Shown piece by piece: positions 1 through 5,601 of a stretch of DNA of 5,601 nt; position 1 is the first letter of the stretch; every line of letters begins with the position of its first letter. Position numbers and translations under genes: made by a program. The notes under the pieces were generated by a model. That model searched no databases. It saw nothing but the letters and a program-made list of their open reading frames with translations, and was not told where the DNA came from. Origin of the DNA: Hyphomicrobiales bacterium (GTDB lineage: Bacteria > Pseudomonadota > Alphaproteobacteria > Rhizobiales > Xanthobacteraceae); NCBI GenBank assembly GCA_026400425.1, contig JAPLPC010000093.1, positions 14,962 through 20,562 on the forward strand. Direction: 5' to 3'.

Positions 1-444
1 GCCGATCTGCAACGGCACGATGTAGTTCATCAGTCCGGTCACGAACGGCATCGCCACGAAAAAGATCATGATCACGCCGTGCGCGGTGAACACCTGATCA
101 TAGTGATGCGCGTTCAGGTAGCCTTCGGAACCGTTGAATGCCAGCGCCTGTTGCAGACGCATCATCACGGCGTCGGCGAAGCCGCGTAGGAACATCACGA
201 GACCGAGGATCATATACATGATGCCGATCTTCTTGTGGTCCACGCTGGTGAACCACTCTTTCCAGAGATAGCCCCACAGCCTGAAGTATGTAAGGCCGGC
301 CATCAGCGCGATGCCACCCAGCGCCACGGCGCAGAAGGTCGCGACGACGATCGGTTCGTGCAACGGCAGCGATTCAAAGGTAAGGCGACCGAACAGCAGC
401 TTGGCAAGCCCTGTATTTTCAGCAATTCCGGTTGCAGCAGACAT
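1..444 (-). CDS. cyoB: Cytochrome bo3-type ubiquinol oxidase subunit I, N-terminal part (runs off the window)
   Basis: This is the catalytic heme-copper subunit of a quinol oxidase in the inner membrane, which oxidises ubiquinol, reduces oxygen to water and pumps protons. Only the first 148 codons are present; the gene continues past base 1. The protein starts MSAATGIAEN and closely matches my memory of E. coli CyoB, with an N-terminus about 16 residues longer. Visible landmarks are a first membrane segment (about 31-55), the stretch LWKEWFTSVDHKKIGIMY, then LRGFADA (R87, D91) and HHYDQVFTAHG (H114, Q117, H122). By alignment these equal the E. coli quinol-site residues R71, D75, H98 and Q101, and heme b ligand H106. 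R/D/H/Q at these positions marks a quinol oxidase rather than a cytochrome c oxidase. The chosen ATG follows a weak GGATCGAG ribosome site. An ATG at 458-460 overlaps the cyoA stop but is out of frame. The gene lies 15 bp after cyoA, so it is co-transcribed. Confidence 0.96.
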   Translation of the reverse strand, partial: MSAATGIAENTGLAKLLFGRLTFESLPLHEPIVVATFCAVALGGIALMAGLTYFRLWGYLWKEWFTSVDHKKIGIMYMILGLVMFLRGFADAVMMRLQQALAFNGSEGYLNAHHYDQVFTAHGVIMIFFVAMPFVTGLMNYIVPLQIG

Positions 445-459
445 GGGACTCGATCCGCA

Positions 460-1632
460 TTAAGTGTTGGAGGCGCGTCGCTCAGCGGGCGACGGCACAG
501 GCGTAAACTGGAAAGGCTTGGACGTATTGCGTCGGCGCGGCAGGCCCGCACCGCTCATCGGCGTCGGATCACCCGGTGTCGTGGTGCGATCGGCAGCTTC
601 GCGGACGGCATCGGCGACCGTGCAAACGCTGGCGACATAGTTCTTCACCGCAGCAGAGCCGTCGAGCTGCGAGATATTGTACTTCAGCGGCAGAATGTTG
701 CGGGCACTCGCGATGCCCATGCCGCCCTTCGAATCGATCGCCATCATTTCGCTCATGCACATCTTGCCGGGCTGGGCGCATTGATTGAGGATCAGCTTGT
801 AGAGGTCGGCATCGACAGCGTTGTAGAGCTTAGCCGGCACCTTCTCACTCGGCTTTTCAAGCTCGAGATAGACATCGCGGTTAAGCTTGTCAGGGCTGAC
901 TTTGGCTTTGGCAATCCAGGCATCGAAGCCGGCCTGATCGACGCCGTGGAACGCGAAGCGCATATTGGAGAAGCCGGCGCCCGAGTAATTGGCCGAGAAG
1001 CCTTCAAATTTGCCGGGTTTGTTGATGACGGCATGAAGCTTGGTTTCCATCCCCGGCATTGCATAGATCTGGCCGGCCAGTGCGGGGATATAGAATGAGT
1101 TCATAACCGAGGTGCTGGTAATCTTGAAGCGGATCTGGCGATCCACTGGCGCGGCAAGTTCGTTGACCGCAGCCACGCCGTATTCCGGATATATGAAGAG
1201 CCACTTCCAGTCGAGCGCAACGACCTCGACGACCAGCGGATCACTCAGCGTCGCTGCCTTGCCAGGCGCGATCCGGTCGAGGCGGCGATAGGGATCGAGA
1301 AGATGGGTGCTGCTCCAGGTGACGGCGCCGAGGCAGATGATGATCAGCAGCGGCATAGCCCAGATCACGAGCTCGAGATGCGTCGAGTGATCCCAGTCCG
1401 GCTCATACTTCGCCTCGGTATTGGCCTGGCGATACTTCCAGGCGAAGAACACCGTGAGCGCCATCACCGGAATGATGATGATCAACATCAGCACAACCGA
1501 CACGACCACAAGATCGCGCTGCTGTACGGCGACGTCGCCTGCGGGATTCATGACGACGAAATTGCAACCGCTCAACAAGGCAACCAGCGGCAGCAGAAGG
1601 AAGATCCGGAGGCGGCTCAAGATGTTACCCAT
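460..1632 (-). CDS. cyoA: Cytochrome bo3-type ubiquinol oxidase subunit II (lipoprotein)
   Basis: Subunit II of the quinol oxidase, 390 residues. The start at MGNILSRLRI places a lipoprotein signal directly at the N-terminus, with lipobox L20-S21-G22-C23, so Cys23 should be lipidated. The frame is open for 53 more codons upstream, but that stretch lacks family similarity and covers the control region. Two membrane segments follow (about 39-66 and 86-106), then a periplasmic cupredoxin domain (about 130-235) with DWKWLFIYPE and MNSFYIPALAGQIYAMPGM. The CuA site is absent: where cytochrome c oxidases have the Cys/His/Met ligand loop, this protein has ANYSGAGFSNMRF (about 214-226), as in E. coli CyoA. 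It is longer than E. coli CyoA (315). The extra C-terminus contains a Met/Cys-rich stretch (QCAQPGKMCMSEMM, about 284-297), another Cys at 347 and a low-complexity, proline- and arginine-rich tail. The ribosome site is weak (GGA about 10 nt upstream). First gene of the visible operon, before cyoB. Confidence 0.96.
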   Translation of the reverse strand: MGNILSRLRIFLLLPLVALLSGCNFVVMNPAGDVAVQQRDLVVVSVVLMLIIIIPVMALTVFFAWKYRQANTEAKYEPDWDHSTHLELVIWAMPLLIIICLGAVTWSSTHLLDPYRRLDRIAPGKAATLSDPLVVEVVALDWKWLFIYPEYGVAAVNELAAPVDRQIRFKITSTSVMNSFYIPALAGQIYAMPGMETKLHAVINKPGKFEGFSANYSGAGFSNMRFAFHGVDQAGFDAWIAKAKVSPDKLNRDVYLELEKPSEKVPAKLYNAVDADLYKLILNQCAQPGKMCMSEMMAIDSKGGMGIASARNILPLKYNISQLDGSAAVKNYVASVCTVADAVREAADRTTTPGDPTPMSGAGLPRRRNTSKPFQFTPVPSPAERRASNT

Positions 1633-1670
1633 TCGATGAAAATCCGTTTGGTGGGCACGGATAGGCGCAT

Positions 1671-1684
1671 TTGCTGCATGGCAA
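1671..1684. promoter_or_regulatory. FixK/FNR-like box upstream of cyoA
   Basis: The sequence is TTGCTGCATGGCAA, that is TTGC-N6-GCAA. It fits the rhizobial FixK2 consensus TTG(A/C)-N6-(T/G)CAA exactly at all eight defined positions. Its centre lies about 45 bp upstream of the cyoA start codon. An activating site at -41.5 would leave a leader of only about four bases, so repression of cyo by an FNR/FixK-type protein is more plausible. Its lower-affinity form (TTGC rather than TTGA) and the missing experimental link keep confidence moderate. It touches the 21-bp palindrome on its right side without a gap. Confidence 0.5.
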
Positions 1685-1705
1685 CATTGGACAATTTGTC
1701 CAATG
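1685..1705. promoter_or_regulatory. Perfect 21-bp inverted repeat, probable operator
   Basis: Two 10-base arms, CATTGGACAA and its exact complement TTGTCCAATG, flank a single central T. The dyad lies 52-72 bp upstream of the cyoA start and about 100 bp upstream of the transporter start. Neither reading direction has a T-run after it, so it is not an intrinsic terminator, and a one-base loop is too tight for the full hairpin. Spacing and symmetry fit a homodimeric helix-turn-helix repressor or activator. The inner core GGACAA-T-TTGTCC does not match a regulator site that I can name with confidence. It could control cyoABCD, the transporter gene, or both. Confidence 0.7.
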
Positions 1706-1805
1706 GTTCGAAAGGGCGCTTCGCGACAAATCGTCAAAGTGCCGGCATGCATCTTCGCGCCGGATGCAGTATACGCAACCCTACGATTCAAATGGATTGA
1801 AGATT

Positions 1806-3140
1806 ATGGCGCAGGCGTCATCAACGTTGGAACAGGACGCGCGTCGCTTGCACGCGGACGACCACGGCAAGGTGAACCCGGGTGAGATCGCCATCGGTGT
1901 GATCATCGGTCGGACCTCGGAATTCTTCGACTTCTTCGTGTATGCGATCGCCTCGGTGCTGGTGTTCCCGAAGCTGGTGTTCCCGACCCACGATCCGCTC
2001 ACGGGCACGCTGTATTCGTTTGCGATCTTCGCCCTCGCCTTCATCGCCCGTCCGATCGGCACCATCGTCTTCACCGAGATCGATCGTCGCCAGGGCAAAG
2101 GCGCGAAGATGACCGTGGCGCTGTTCCTGCTCGGCGTCTCCACCGTGGCAATCGCCTTCCTGCCTGGTTATGAAACCATCGGTATCGCATCTGCCTGGTT
2201 GCTGGCCGCGGCACGCATCGGCCAGGGCCTGTCCTGGGGCGGCACCTGGGACGGTCTCGCTTCGTTGCTGGCATTGAACGCGCCGGAAGGTCGTCGCGGC
2301 TGGTATGCCATGATCCCGCAATTGGGAGCGCCGATCGGCCTGATCGTCGCCTCGGCGCTGTTTGCCTTCTTCGTCAACACGCTGTCGGCGGATGATTTTC
2401 TCGACTGGGGCTGGCGCTATCCGTTCTTCGTCGCTTTCGCCATCAACGTGGTGGCGCTGTTCGCCCGGCTCCGTATGGTGGTGACTCCGGGCTATACCGA
2501 ACTGTTCGAATCCCGCGAGCTCGAGCCATCGTCGGTGACGGAAACCATTGCGCAGCAGGGCCGCACCATCGTGGTCGGCGCTTTCGCACCGCTCGCATCA
2601 TTCGCCCTGTTCCATATGGTCACGGTGTTCCCGCTCTCCTGGGTATTCCTGTTCACCCGCGAGACGCCCGGCCGCTTCCTGGTGATCGAATGCGTCGGAG
2701 CCGTGGTCGGTATCATTGCGATGCTGATTTCGGGTTATGTCGCCGACAAGGTCGGTCGCCGCACGCTGCTCGCAGGCTCGGCGATCGCGATTGCGGTGTT
2801 CAGCGGCTTCGCTCCGCAGTTGCTGGATGGCGGACTTGCCGGCGAACTGGCCTTCATGATCCTCGGCTTCGCCTTGCTCGGCCTGTCACTCGGCCAGTCA
2901 TCGGGCTCGGTCGCGTCCAGCTTCCACAAGCGCTATCGCTATACGGCCTCGGCCCTGACCACCGACCTCGCCTGGCTGTTCGGCGCCGGCTTCGCGCCGC
3001 TGGCCGCGCTGCTGATGTCGAGCCATTTCGGCCTGCCGTCATCGGGCATTTACCTGCTGTCCGGCGCAGTTTGCACGCTGCTCGCAATTTCGATCAACCG
3101 GCAGTTCGCCAGCCGCGATGCGGAAGCTGTGCAGCCATAA
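1806..3140 (+). CDS. Major facilitator superfamily transporter, resembles the metabolite:H+ symporter group
   Basis: An integral inner-membrane protein of 444 residues with about 12 hydrophobic segments. The chosen ATG (MAQASSTLEQ) follows GGATTGAAG and leaves a normal short cytoplasmic N-terminus; the frame opens further upstream but that part is the control region. Family marks are NPGEIAIGVIIGRTSEFFDFFVY (about 24-46), ARPIGTIVF (81-89), GWRYPFFVAFAIN (212-224) and a clear MFS motif A in the loop between helices 8 and 9, GYVADKVGRR (320-329). The first-half motif A (about 85-101, FTEIDRRQGKGAK) is degenerate: the usual G-x-x-x-D-R-x-G-R-R/K spacing is partly lost, with GKGAK in place of GRKK. 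Members of this group carry carboxylates, osmolytes or shikimate-like compounds with protons, but nothing here shows the substrate. It is divergent from cyoA and ends about 20 bp before a terminator, so it is probably a single-gene transcript. Confidence 0.88.
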   Translation: MAQASSTLEQDARRLHADDHGKVNPGEIAIGVIIGRTSEFFDFFVYAIASVLVFPKLVFPTHDPLTGTLYSFAIFALAFIARPIGTIVFTEIDRRQGKGAKMTVALFLLGVSTVAIAFLPGYETIGIASAWLLAAARIGQGLSWGGTWDGLASLLALNAPEGRRGWYAMIPQLGAPIGLIVASALFAFFVNTLSADDFLDWGWRYPFFVAFAINVVALFARLRMVVTPGYTELFESRELEPSSVTETIAQQGRTIVVGAFAPLASFALFHMVTVFPLSWVFLFTRETPGRFLVIECVGAVVGIIAMLISGYVADKVGRRTLLAGSAIAIAVFSGFAPQLLDGGLAGELAFMILGFALLGLSLGQSSGSVASSFHKRYRYTASALTTDLAWLFGAGFAPLAALLMSSHFGLPSSGIYLLSGAVCTLLAISINRQFASRDAEAVQP

Positions 3141-3160
3141 GATCCTGTAGTTTCACAGAC

Positions 3161-3191
3161 AAAAGGGTCCGGCCGAACGCCGGGCCCTTTT
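3161..3191. terminator. Bidirectional rho-independent terminator
   Basis: A 13-base-pair stem with arms AAAAGGGTCCGGC (3161-3173) and GCCGGGCCCTTTT (3179-3191), one G-T wobble, and loop CGAAC. On the plus strand the stem ends in five Ts (3188-3192), 20 bp after the transporter stop codon. On the minus strand the mirrored arm ends in four Ts, which suits the end of the convergent fixI gene, whose stop lies 67 bp before the hairpin. Confidence 0.9.
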
Positions 3192-3257
3192 TCGTACCGG
3201 CCCATGACGGCGCCTCATGAATTAAAACGGCCGATATCGTGCGGTCGCCTTGCGGCG

Positions 3258-5459
3258 TCATCGCGCCATCGTCCGCCGCAAGCGCAATGCGTTGGCGACC
3301 ACGACGATGGACGATCCCGACATCGCGACGGCTGCGACCAGCGGCGTCACATGACCGAAAACCGCGACCGGTACAGCAATGACGTTGTAGCCGACGGCGA
3401 GCGCGAGATTCTGCTTCACCAGTTTCCGCGCCGCGCGCGCGACCGCGAGCGCCAGCGGCACGGCTGACAGATTGTCGCGCAGAAAAACCAGATCGGCAGC
3501 GTTGCGGCCGATGTCGGCCGCGGAGGCGGGCGCCATCGAGGCGTGAGCGGCCATCAATGCCGGCGTATCGTTGAGGCCATCACCGACCATCAGCACTTTT
3601 TTTCCGGCTTTGGCGAGATCGGCGACATGCTCGGCCTTGCCGCCGGGAAGCACGCCGGCAAAGGCAGCGACACCGAGCGAATTCGCCAGCGCGCGCACCG
3701 GCGCTTCACGATCGCCGGAGACGATTTCGATAGCGAAATGGTCGCGCTTCAAATCGGCGATAGTATCAGCAGCGCCGGCGCGCAGGCTGTCCTCGAAACG
3801 GAAGTCGGCCAGACGCCGGCCATCGCGTGACAGCATGACGGACGATGCAGCGCCGTCGGAACACGGCACGGATTGCAGCGCCCATTCGGGACGGCCGAGC
3901 CGCAACAAGCTGCCCTCCATCCACGCTTCGATGCCGCAACCGGGAATCTCGGCGATCGCATCGAAGATCATCGGCGGCGCAACCGGCCGTGCCGATGCCA
4001 AGGCACGCGAGAACGGGTGCCGCGAGTGGGCGGCAATGCTGCCGGCCAAGGTCAGCATCGCCGGATCAAAACTGTCCGCATCGACGAGGCGCGGCTGGCC
4101 TTCGGTCAACGTCCCGGTCTTGTCGAACACGATCGTATCGACCTCAGCCAGGCGCTCCAGCGCGCCGCCGTCCTTGATCATGATGCCGGCCTCGAACAGC
4201 CGCCGCGCCGCCACCACCTGCACCATCGGCACTGCGAGGCCGAGGGCGCAAGGACAGGTGATGATCAGCACCGCGACCGCAATGGTGATTGCATGGTGCC
4301 AATCGCCTTCGACGAACATCCATCCGGCAAGCGTGATGGCGGCGGTGAGATGGACCACCGGCGCATACAGCGCGGAAGCGCGATCAGCGATGCGGCGATA
4401 GGCCGAGCGGCCATGCTCCGCCGCTTCCATCATGCGCAGCATCTCCGCGAGAAACGAGTCGTTCGCAGCCGCCGTCGCGGTGATCGTCAGCGGTCCGGTG
4501 AGATTGAGCGTGCCAGCGCGCAACATGTCGCCCGGCTGCGCCGACTGCGGCACGCTTTCGCCGGTGACGAGCGCCACATCGAGCGCCGATCGGCCTTGCA
4601 TCACCACGGCATCCACCGGCACGCGCTCGCCGGCCGCCAACAGGATGGTCATGCCGGGCTTGATCTCGGCCACCGGCATATAGGTTTGTGCGCCGTCGAC
4701 CTGCTGCACCAGGGCGCCGCGCGCGGCCAGCCGCGCCAGCCCCTTCACCGCCACACGCGCGCGTTCGCGCATCATGTGATCGAGGGTGCGGCCGATCAGC
4801 AGAAAGAACAGCAGCGACACCGACGCATCGAAATAAGCGTGCGGGCCATGGGTCGCCGTCTCGTACAGACTCATGCCGAACGCGAGCAACACGCCGAGTG
4901 AGATCGGCACGTCCATATTGGTGCGGCCATGGCACAGCGCCTGCCATGCCGAGCGAAAGAACACCCGGCCGGAATAGATCAGTGTCGGCAACGCGATCAA
5001 TGCGGACAGACCGTGAAATAGATCGCGCGTCGCCGGATCGGCACCGGACCAGATCGAGACCGACAACAGCATGATATTGCCGGCCGCGAAGCCGGATACG
5101 GCCAGCGCACGGATCAATCCGGACAGCGTGGTGTCCCCGGCATCGCCATCGACCTCGAACAGATGCGCTTCATAGCCGACGTCACGCAACGTGCCGATGA
5201 AATCGGGCGGCGTGTCGAGATCGGCCCGCCATTTGATCGTGACGCGCCGGGTGGAGAGATTGAGCCGCGCCGAACTGACGCCGGGAAGCGCGCCCAGCGC
5301 TTTCTCGACAGTGTGGATACAGGCGCCGCAATGCGCCTCCGGAACCGACAGATCGGTCTGCCGGAGATTGCCGGCGATCGGGCGGCTGGCCAACAGCACC
5401 TCGCGCGGATCGGTCGCCGCCAGCATCGCCAGTTCTGCGCCCGTGCCACAACAACTCAT
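3258..5459 (-). CDS. fixI: Cu+-type P1B ATPase FixI/CcoI for cbb3 oxidase copper supply
   Basis: A heavy-metal P-type ATPase of 733 residues in the inner membrane. CcoI/FixI proteins export copper needed to build the cbb3 cytochrome oxidase. From the N-terminus: MSCCGTGAELA with a Cys pair at 3-4, typical of FixI; a heavy-metal-binding domain with AHCGAC (Cys44, Cys47); four membrane segments (about 115-224); TGES actuator loop (299-302); CPC in helix 6 (402-404); DKTGT with the phosphorylated Asp446; HP motif (481-482); GDGLND hinge (626-631); YN in helix 7 (691-692) and M-S-G-S-S in helix 8 (713-717). CPC plus YN plus MxxSS is the Cu+ (P1B-1) signature. An in-frame ATG at 5474 would add five residues, but the chosen start has GGGA five bases upstream and matches the family's N-terminus. 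No fixS follows; the ATGA at the stop opens a frame that does not resemble FixS. No recognisable fixH precedes it. A CopA-type exporter is the alternative, less likely. Confidence 0.92.
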   Translation of the reverse strand: MSCCGTGAELAMLAATDPREVLLASRPIAGNLRQTDLSVPEAHCGACIHTVEKALGALPGVSSARLNLSTRRVTIKWRADLDTPPDFIGTLRDVGYEAHLFEVDGDAGDTTLSGLIRALAVSGFAAGNIMLLSVSIWSGADPATRDLFHGLSALIALPTLIYSGRVFFRSAWQALCHGRTNMDVPISLGVLLAFGMSLYETATHGPHAYFDASVSLLFFLLIGRTLDHMMRERARVAVKGLARLAARGALVQQVDGAQTYMPVAEIKPGMTILLAAGERVPVDAVVMQGRSALDVALVTGESVPQSAQPGDMLRAGTLNLTGPLTITATAAANDSFLAEMLRMMEAAEHGRSAYRRIADRASALYAPVVHLTAAITLAGWMFVEGDWHHAITIAVAVLIITCPCALGLAVPMVQVVAARRLFEAGIMIKDGGALERLAEVDTIVFDKTGTLTEGQPRLVDADSFDPAMLTLAGSIAAHSRHPFSRALASARPVAPPMIFDAIAEIPGCGIEAWMEGSLLRLGRPEWALQSVPCSDGAASSVMLSRDGRRLADFRFEDSLRAGAADTIADLKRDHFAIEIVSGDREAPVRALANSLGVAAFAGVLPGGKAEHVADLAKAGKKVLMVGDGLNDTPALMAAHASMAPASAADIGRNAADLVFLRDNLSAVPLALAVARAARKLVKQNLALAVGYNVIAVPVAVFGHVTPLVAAVAMSGSSIVVVANALRLRRTMAR

Positions 5460-5464
5460 GGAGA

Positions 5465-5468
5465 TCCC
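5465..5468 (-). promoter_or_regulatory. Ribosome binding site that decides the fixI start
   Basis: On the minus strand GGGA lies five bases before the ATG at 5459. The alternative ATG at 5474 would have only about ten bases of leader from the predicted transcription start and no purine-rich ribosome site, which supports the downstream start. Confidence 0.5.
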
Positions 5469-5490
5469 GATCATGATGCCAACGGCATCA

Positions 5491-5496
5491 AGATTA
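5491..5496 (-). promoter_or_regulatory. -10 element of the fixI promoter
   Basis: TAATCT on the minus strand (four of six bases of TATAAT: T, A, and the last T plus one of the inner As). If it occupies -12 to -7, transcription starts at about 5484, giving a leader of 25 bases. That places the centre of the FixK box (5525.5) at exactly -41.5, the standard class II activator position. Confidence 0.65.
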
Positions 5497-5518
5497 GGTC
5501 ATGGCACGCACGGGGCGA

Positions 5519-5532
5519 TTGATTCAGGTCAA
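5519..5532. promoter_or_regulatory. FixK/FNR box of the fixI promoter
   Basis: TTGATTCAGGTCAA on the plus strand, read TTGACCTGAATCAA toward fixI. It fits TTGAT-N4-(G/A)TCAA, with nine of the ten defined FNR positions, and the FixK2 form TTGA-N6-TCAA perfectly. It takes the place of a -35 element and is centred 66 bp upstream of the fixI start codon. FNR/FixK proteins activate from such sites under low oxygen, which suits a cbb3 assembly gene. A divergent gene to the right could share it, but no good -10 is seen in that direction. Confidence 0.82.
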
Positions 5533-5601
5533 CTGATGACTTGGTGACGTCGCGACCATCGAGACGGCGAAACCGCAGAGCTCCTCTTCCCCCTCTCTCG
5601 C
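5533..5601. other. Unassigned right end of the window
   Basis: These 69 bp hold no recognisable gene. The last about 22 bases are pyrimidine-rich on the plus strand (purine-rich on the minus strand). One minus-strand frame stays open from the window edge to a TGA at 5471-5473, overlapping the ATG at 5474, and reads about 43 residues (RFRRLDGRDVTKSSVDLNQS in part). It does not resemble the C-terminus of FixH or any family I know, and it would run through the FixK promoter, so I do not call it a gene. Confidence 0.4.

Larger units (their letters stand above)
1633..1805. promoter_or_regulatory. Divergent control region between cyoA and the MFS transporter gene
   Basis: These 173 bp separate two divergent start codons and must hold both promoters. 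Two abutting dyads lie in the cyoA-proximal half (1671-1705). Toward cyoA there is a TTGACG that could be a -35 (complement of 1732-1737), but the -10 sequences at normal spacing are poor. A TATCCG lies on the minus strand at 1658-1663. Toward the transporter there are TATACG (1770-1775) and TACGAT (1782-1787), neither with a good -35. The core promoters are therefore not resolved. Alphaproteobacterial promoters often match the E. coli consensus badly, so this is not evidence against promoters here. Confidence 0.6.

Noticed and set aside
235..1098. Long plus-strand open frame (287 codons) opposite cyoA and cyoB
   Set aside because: It lies antisense to two well-recognised genes, crosses their junction, and its product (Arg/His/Gly/Ala-rich) resembles no family; it is a by-product of high G+C codon use.
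1685..1705. The palindrome as an FNR/FixK box
   Set aside because: The TTG and CAA half-sites are 11 bases apart, not 8, so it does not fit the FNR family spacing.
1633..1791. N-terminal extension of cyoA by 53 residues
   Set aside because: It would bury the lipoprotein signal inside the protein and cover the dyads of the control region; the ATG at 1632 gives a normal signal peptide.
1671..1805. N-terminal extension of the transporter by 45 residues
   Set aside because: The start would be a TTG inside the FixK-like box, and the added residues are polar and unlike the family; ATG at 1806 has a nearby purine-rich ribosome site.
3141..3260. A fixS gene overlapping the fixI stop (ATGA)
   Set aside because: The frame begins MTPQGDRTISAVLIHEAPSW, lacks the hydrophobic N-terminal segment of FixS/CcoS, and runs through the terminator into the antisense of the transporter gene.
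3873..4901. Plus-strand open frame of 342 codons inside fixI
   Set aside because: It is antisense to conserved ATPase domains and its product is rich in Arg and His with no domain pattern. The same applies to the shorter frames at 3571-4401 and 4384-4947.
5471..5601. C-terminus of an upstream gene such as fixH overlapping fixI
   Set aside because: The open frame does not resemble FixH and would contain the FixK box and -10; it is short enough to be open by chance.

Overview
The window (about 60-65% G+C by eye) looks like an alphaproteobacterial chromosome, most likely from the Bradyrhizobium/Rhodopseudomonas/Afipia group of the Hyphomicrobiales (Rhizobiales). The reasons are a FixI-type copper ATPase starting MSCC, FixK/FNR-type boxes of the form TTG(A/C)-N6-(T/G)CAA, and the style of the cyo gene products. 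The organism is inferred from these features; no search was possible.

Layout. Bases 1-1632 (minus strand) hold the front of a cytochrome bo3-type quinol oxidase operon: complete cyoA, then 15 bp, then the first 148 codons of cyoB, which runs off the left edge. Bases 1633-1805 are a divergent control region with two abutting dyads: a 14-bp FixK/FNR-like box (1671-1684) and a perfect 21-bp inverted repeat (1685-1705). Bases 1806-3140 (plus strand) encode a 444-residue major facilitator transporter that resembles the metabolite:H+ symporter group. A bidirectional hairpin terminator (3161-3191) separates it from the convergent gene fixI/ccoI (3258-5459, minus strand), a 733-residue Cu+-type P1B ATPase. 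Upstream of fixI a textbook class II FixK/FNR promoter is visible: box at 5519-5532 and -10 hexamer at 5491-5496. Bases 5533-5601 are unassigned.

How the parts fit. The two energy-related units answer to oxygen in opposite ways in many bacteria. The bo3 quinol oxidase is a heme-copper terminal oxidase often used under ample oxygen. FixI/CcoI supplies copper to the high-affinity cbb3 oxidase used under low oxygen. Both control regions carry a sequence that fits a FixK/FNR box, but the geometry differs. At fixI the box sits where an activator should be. At cyoA it lies close to the start codon, which fits repression better. Unlike the usual fixGHIS arrangement, no fixH is recognisable just before this fixI and no fixS just after it, so it appears to be a stand-alone copy with its own promoter. 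The transporter is not obviously tied to respiration; its substrate is unknown.

No RNA genes, insertion sequences, CRISPR arrays or phage features were seen. The main material for a second look is the control DNA, not a new gene system.
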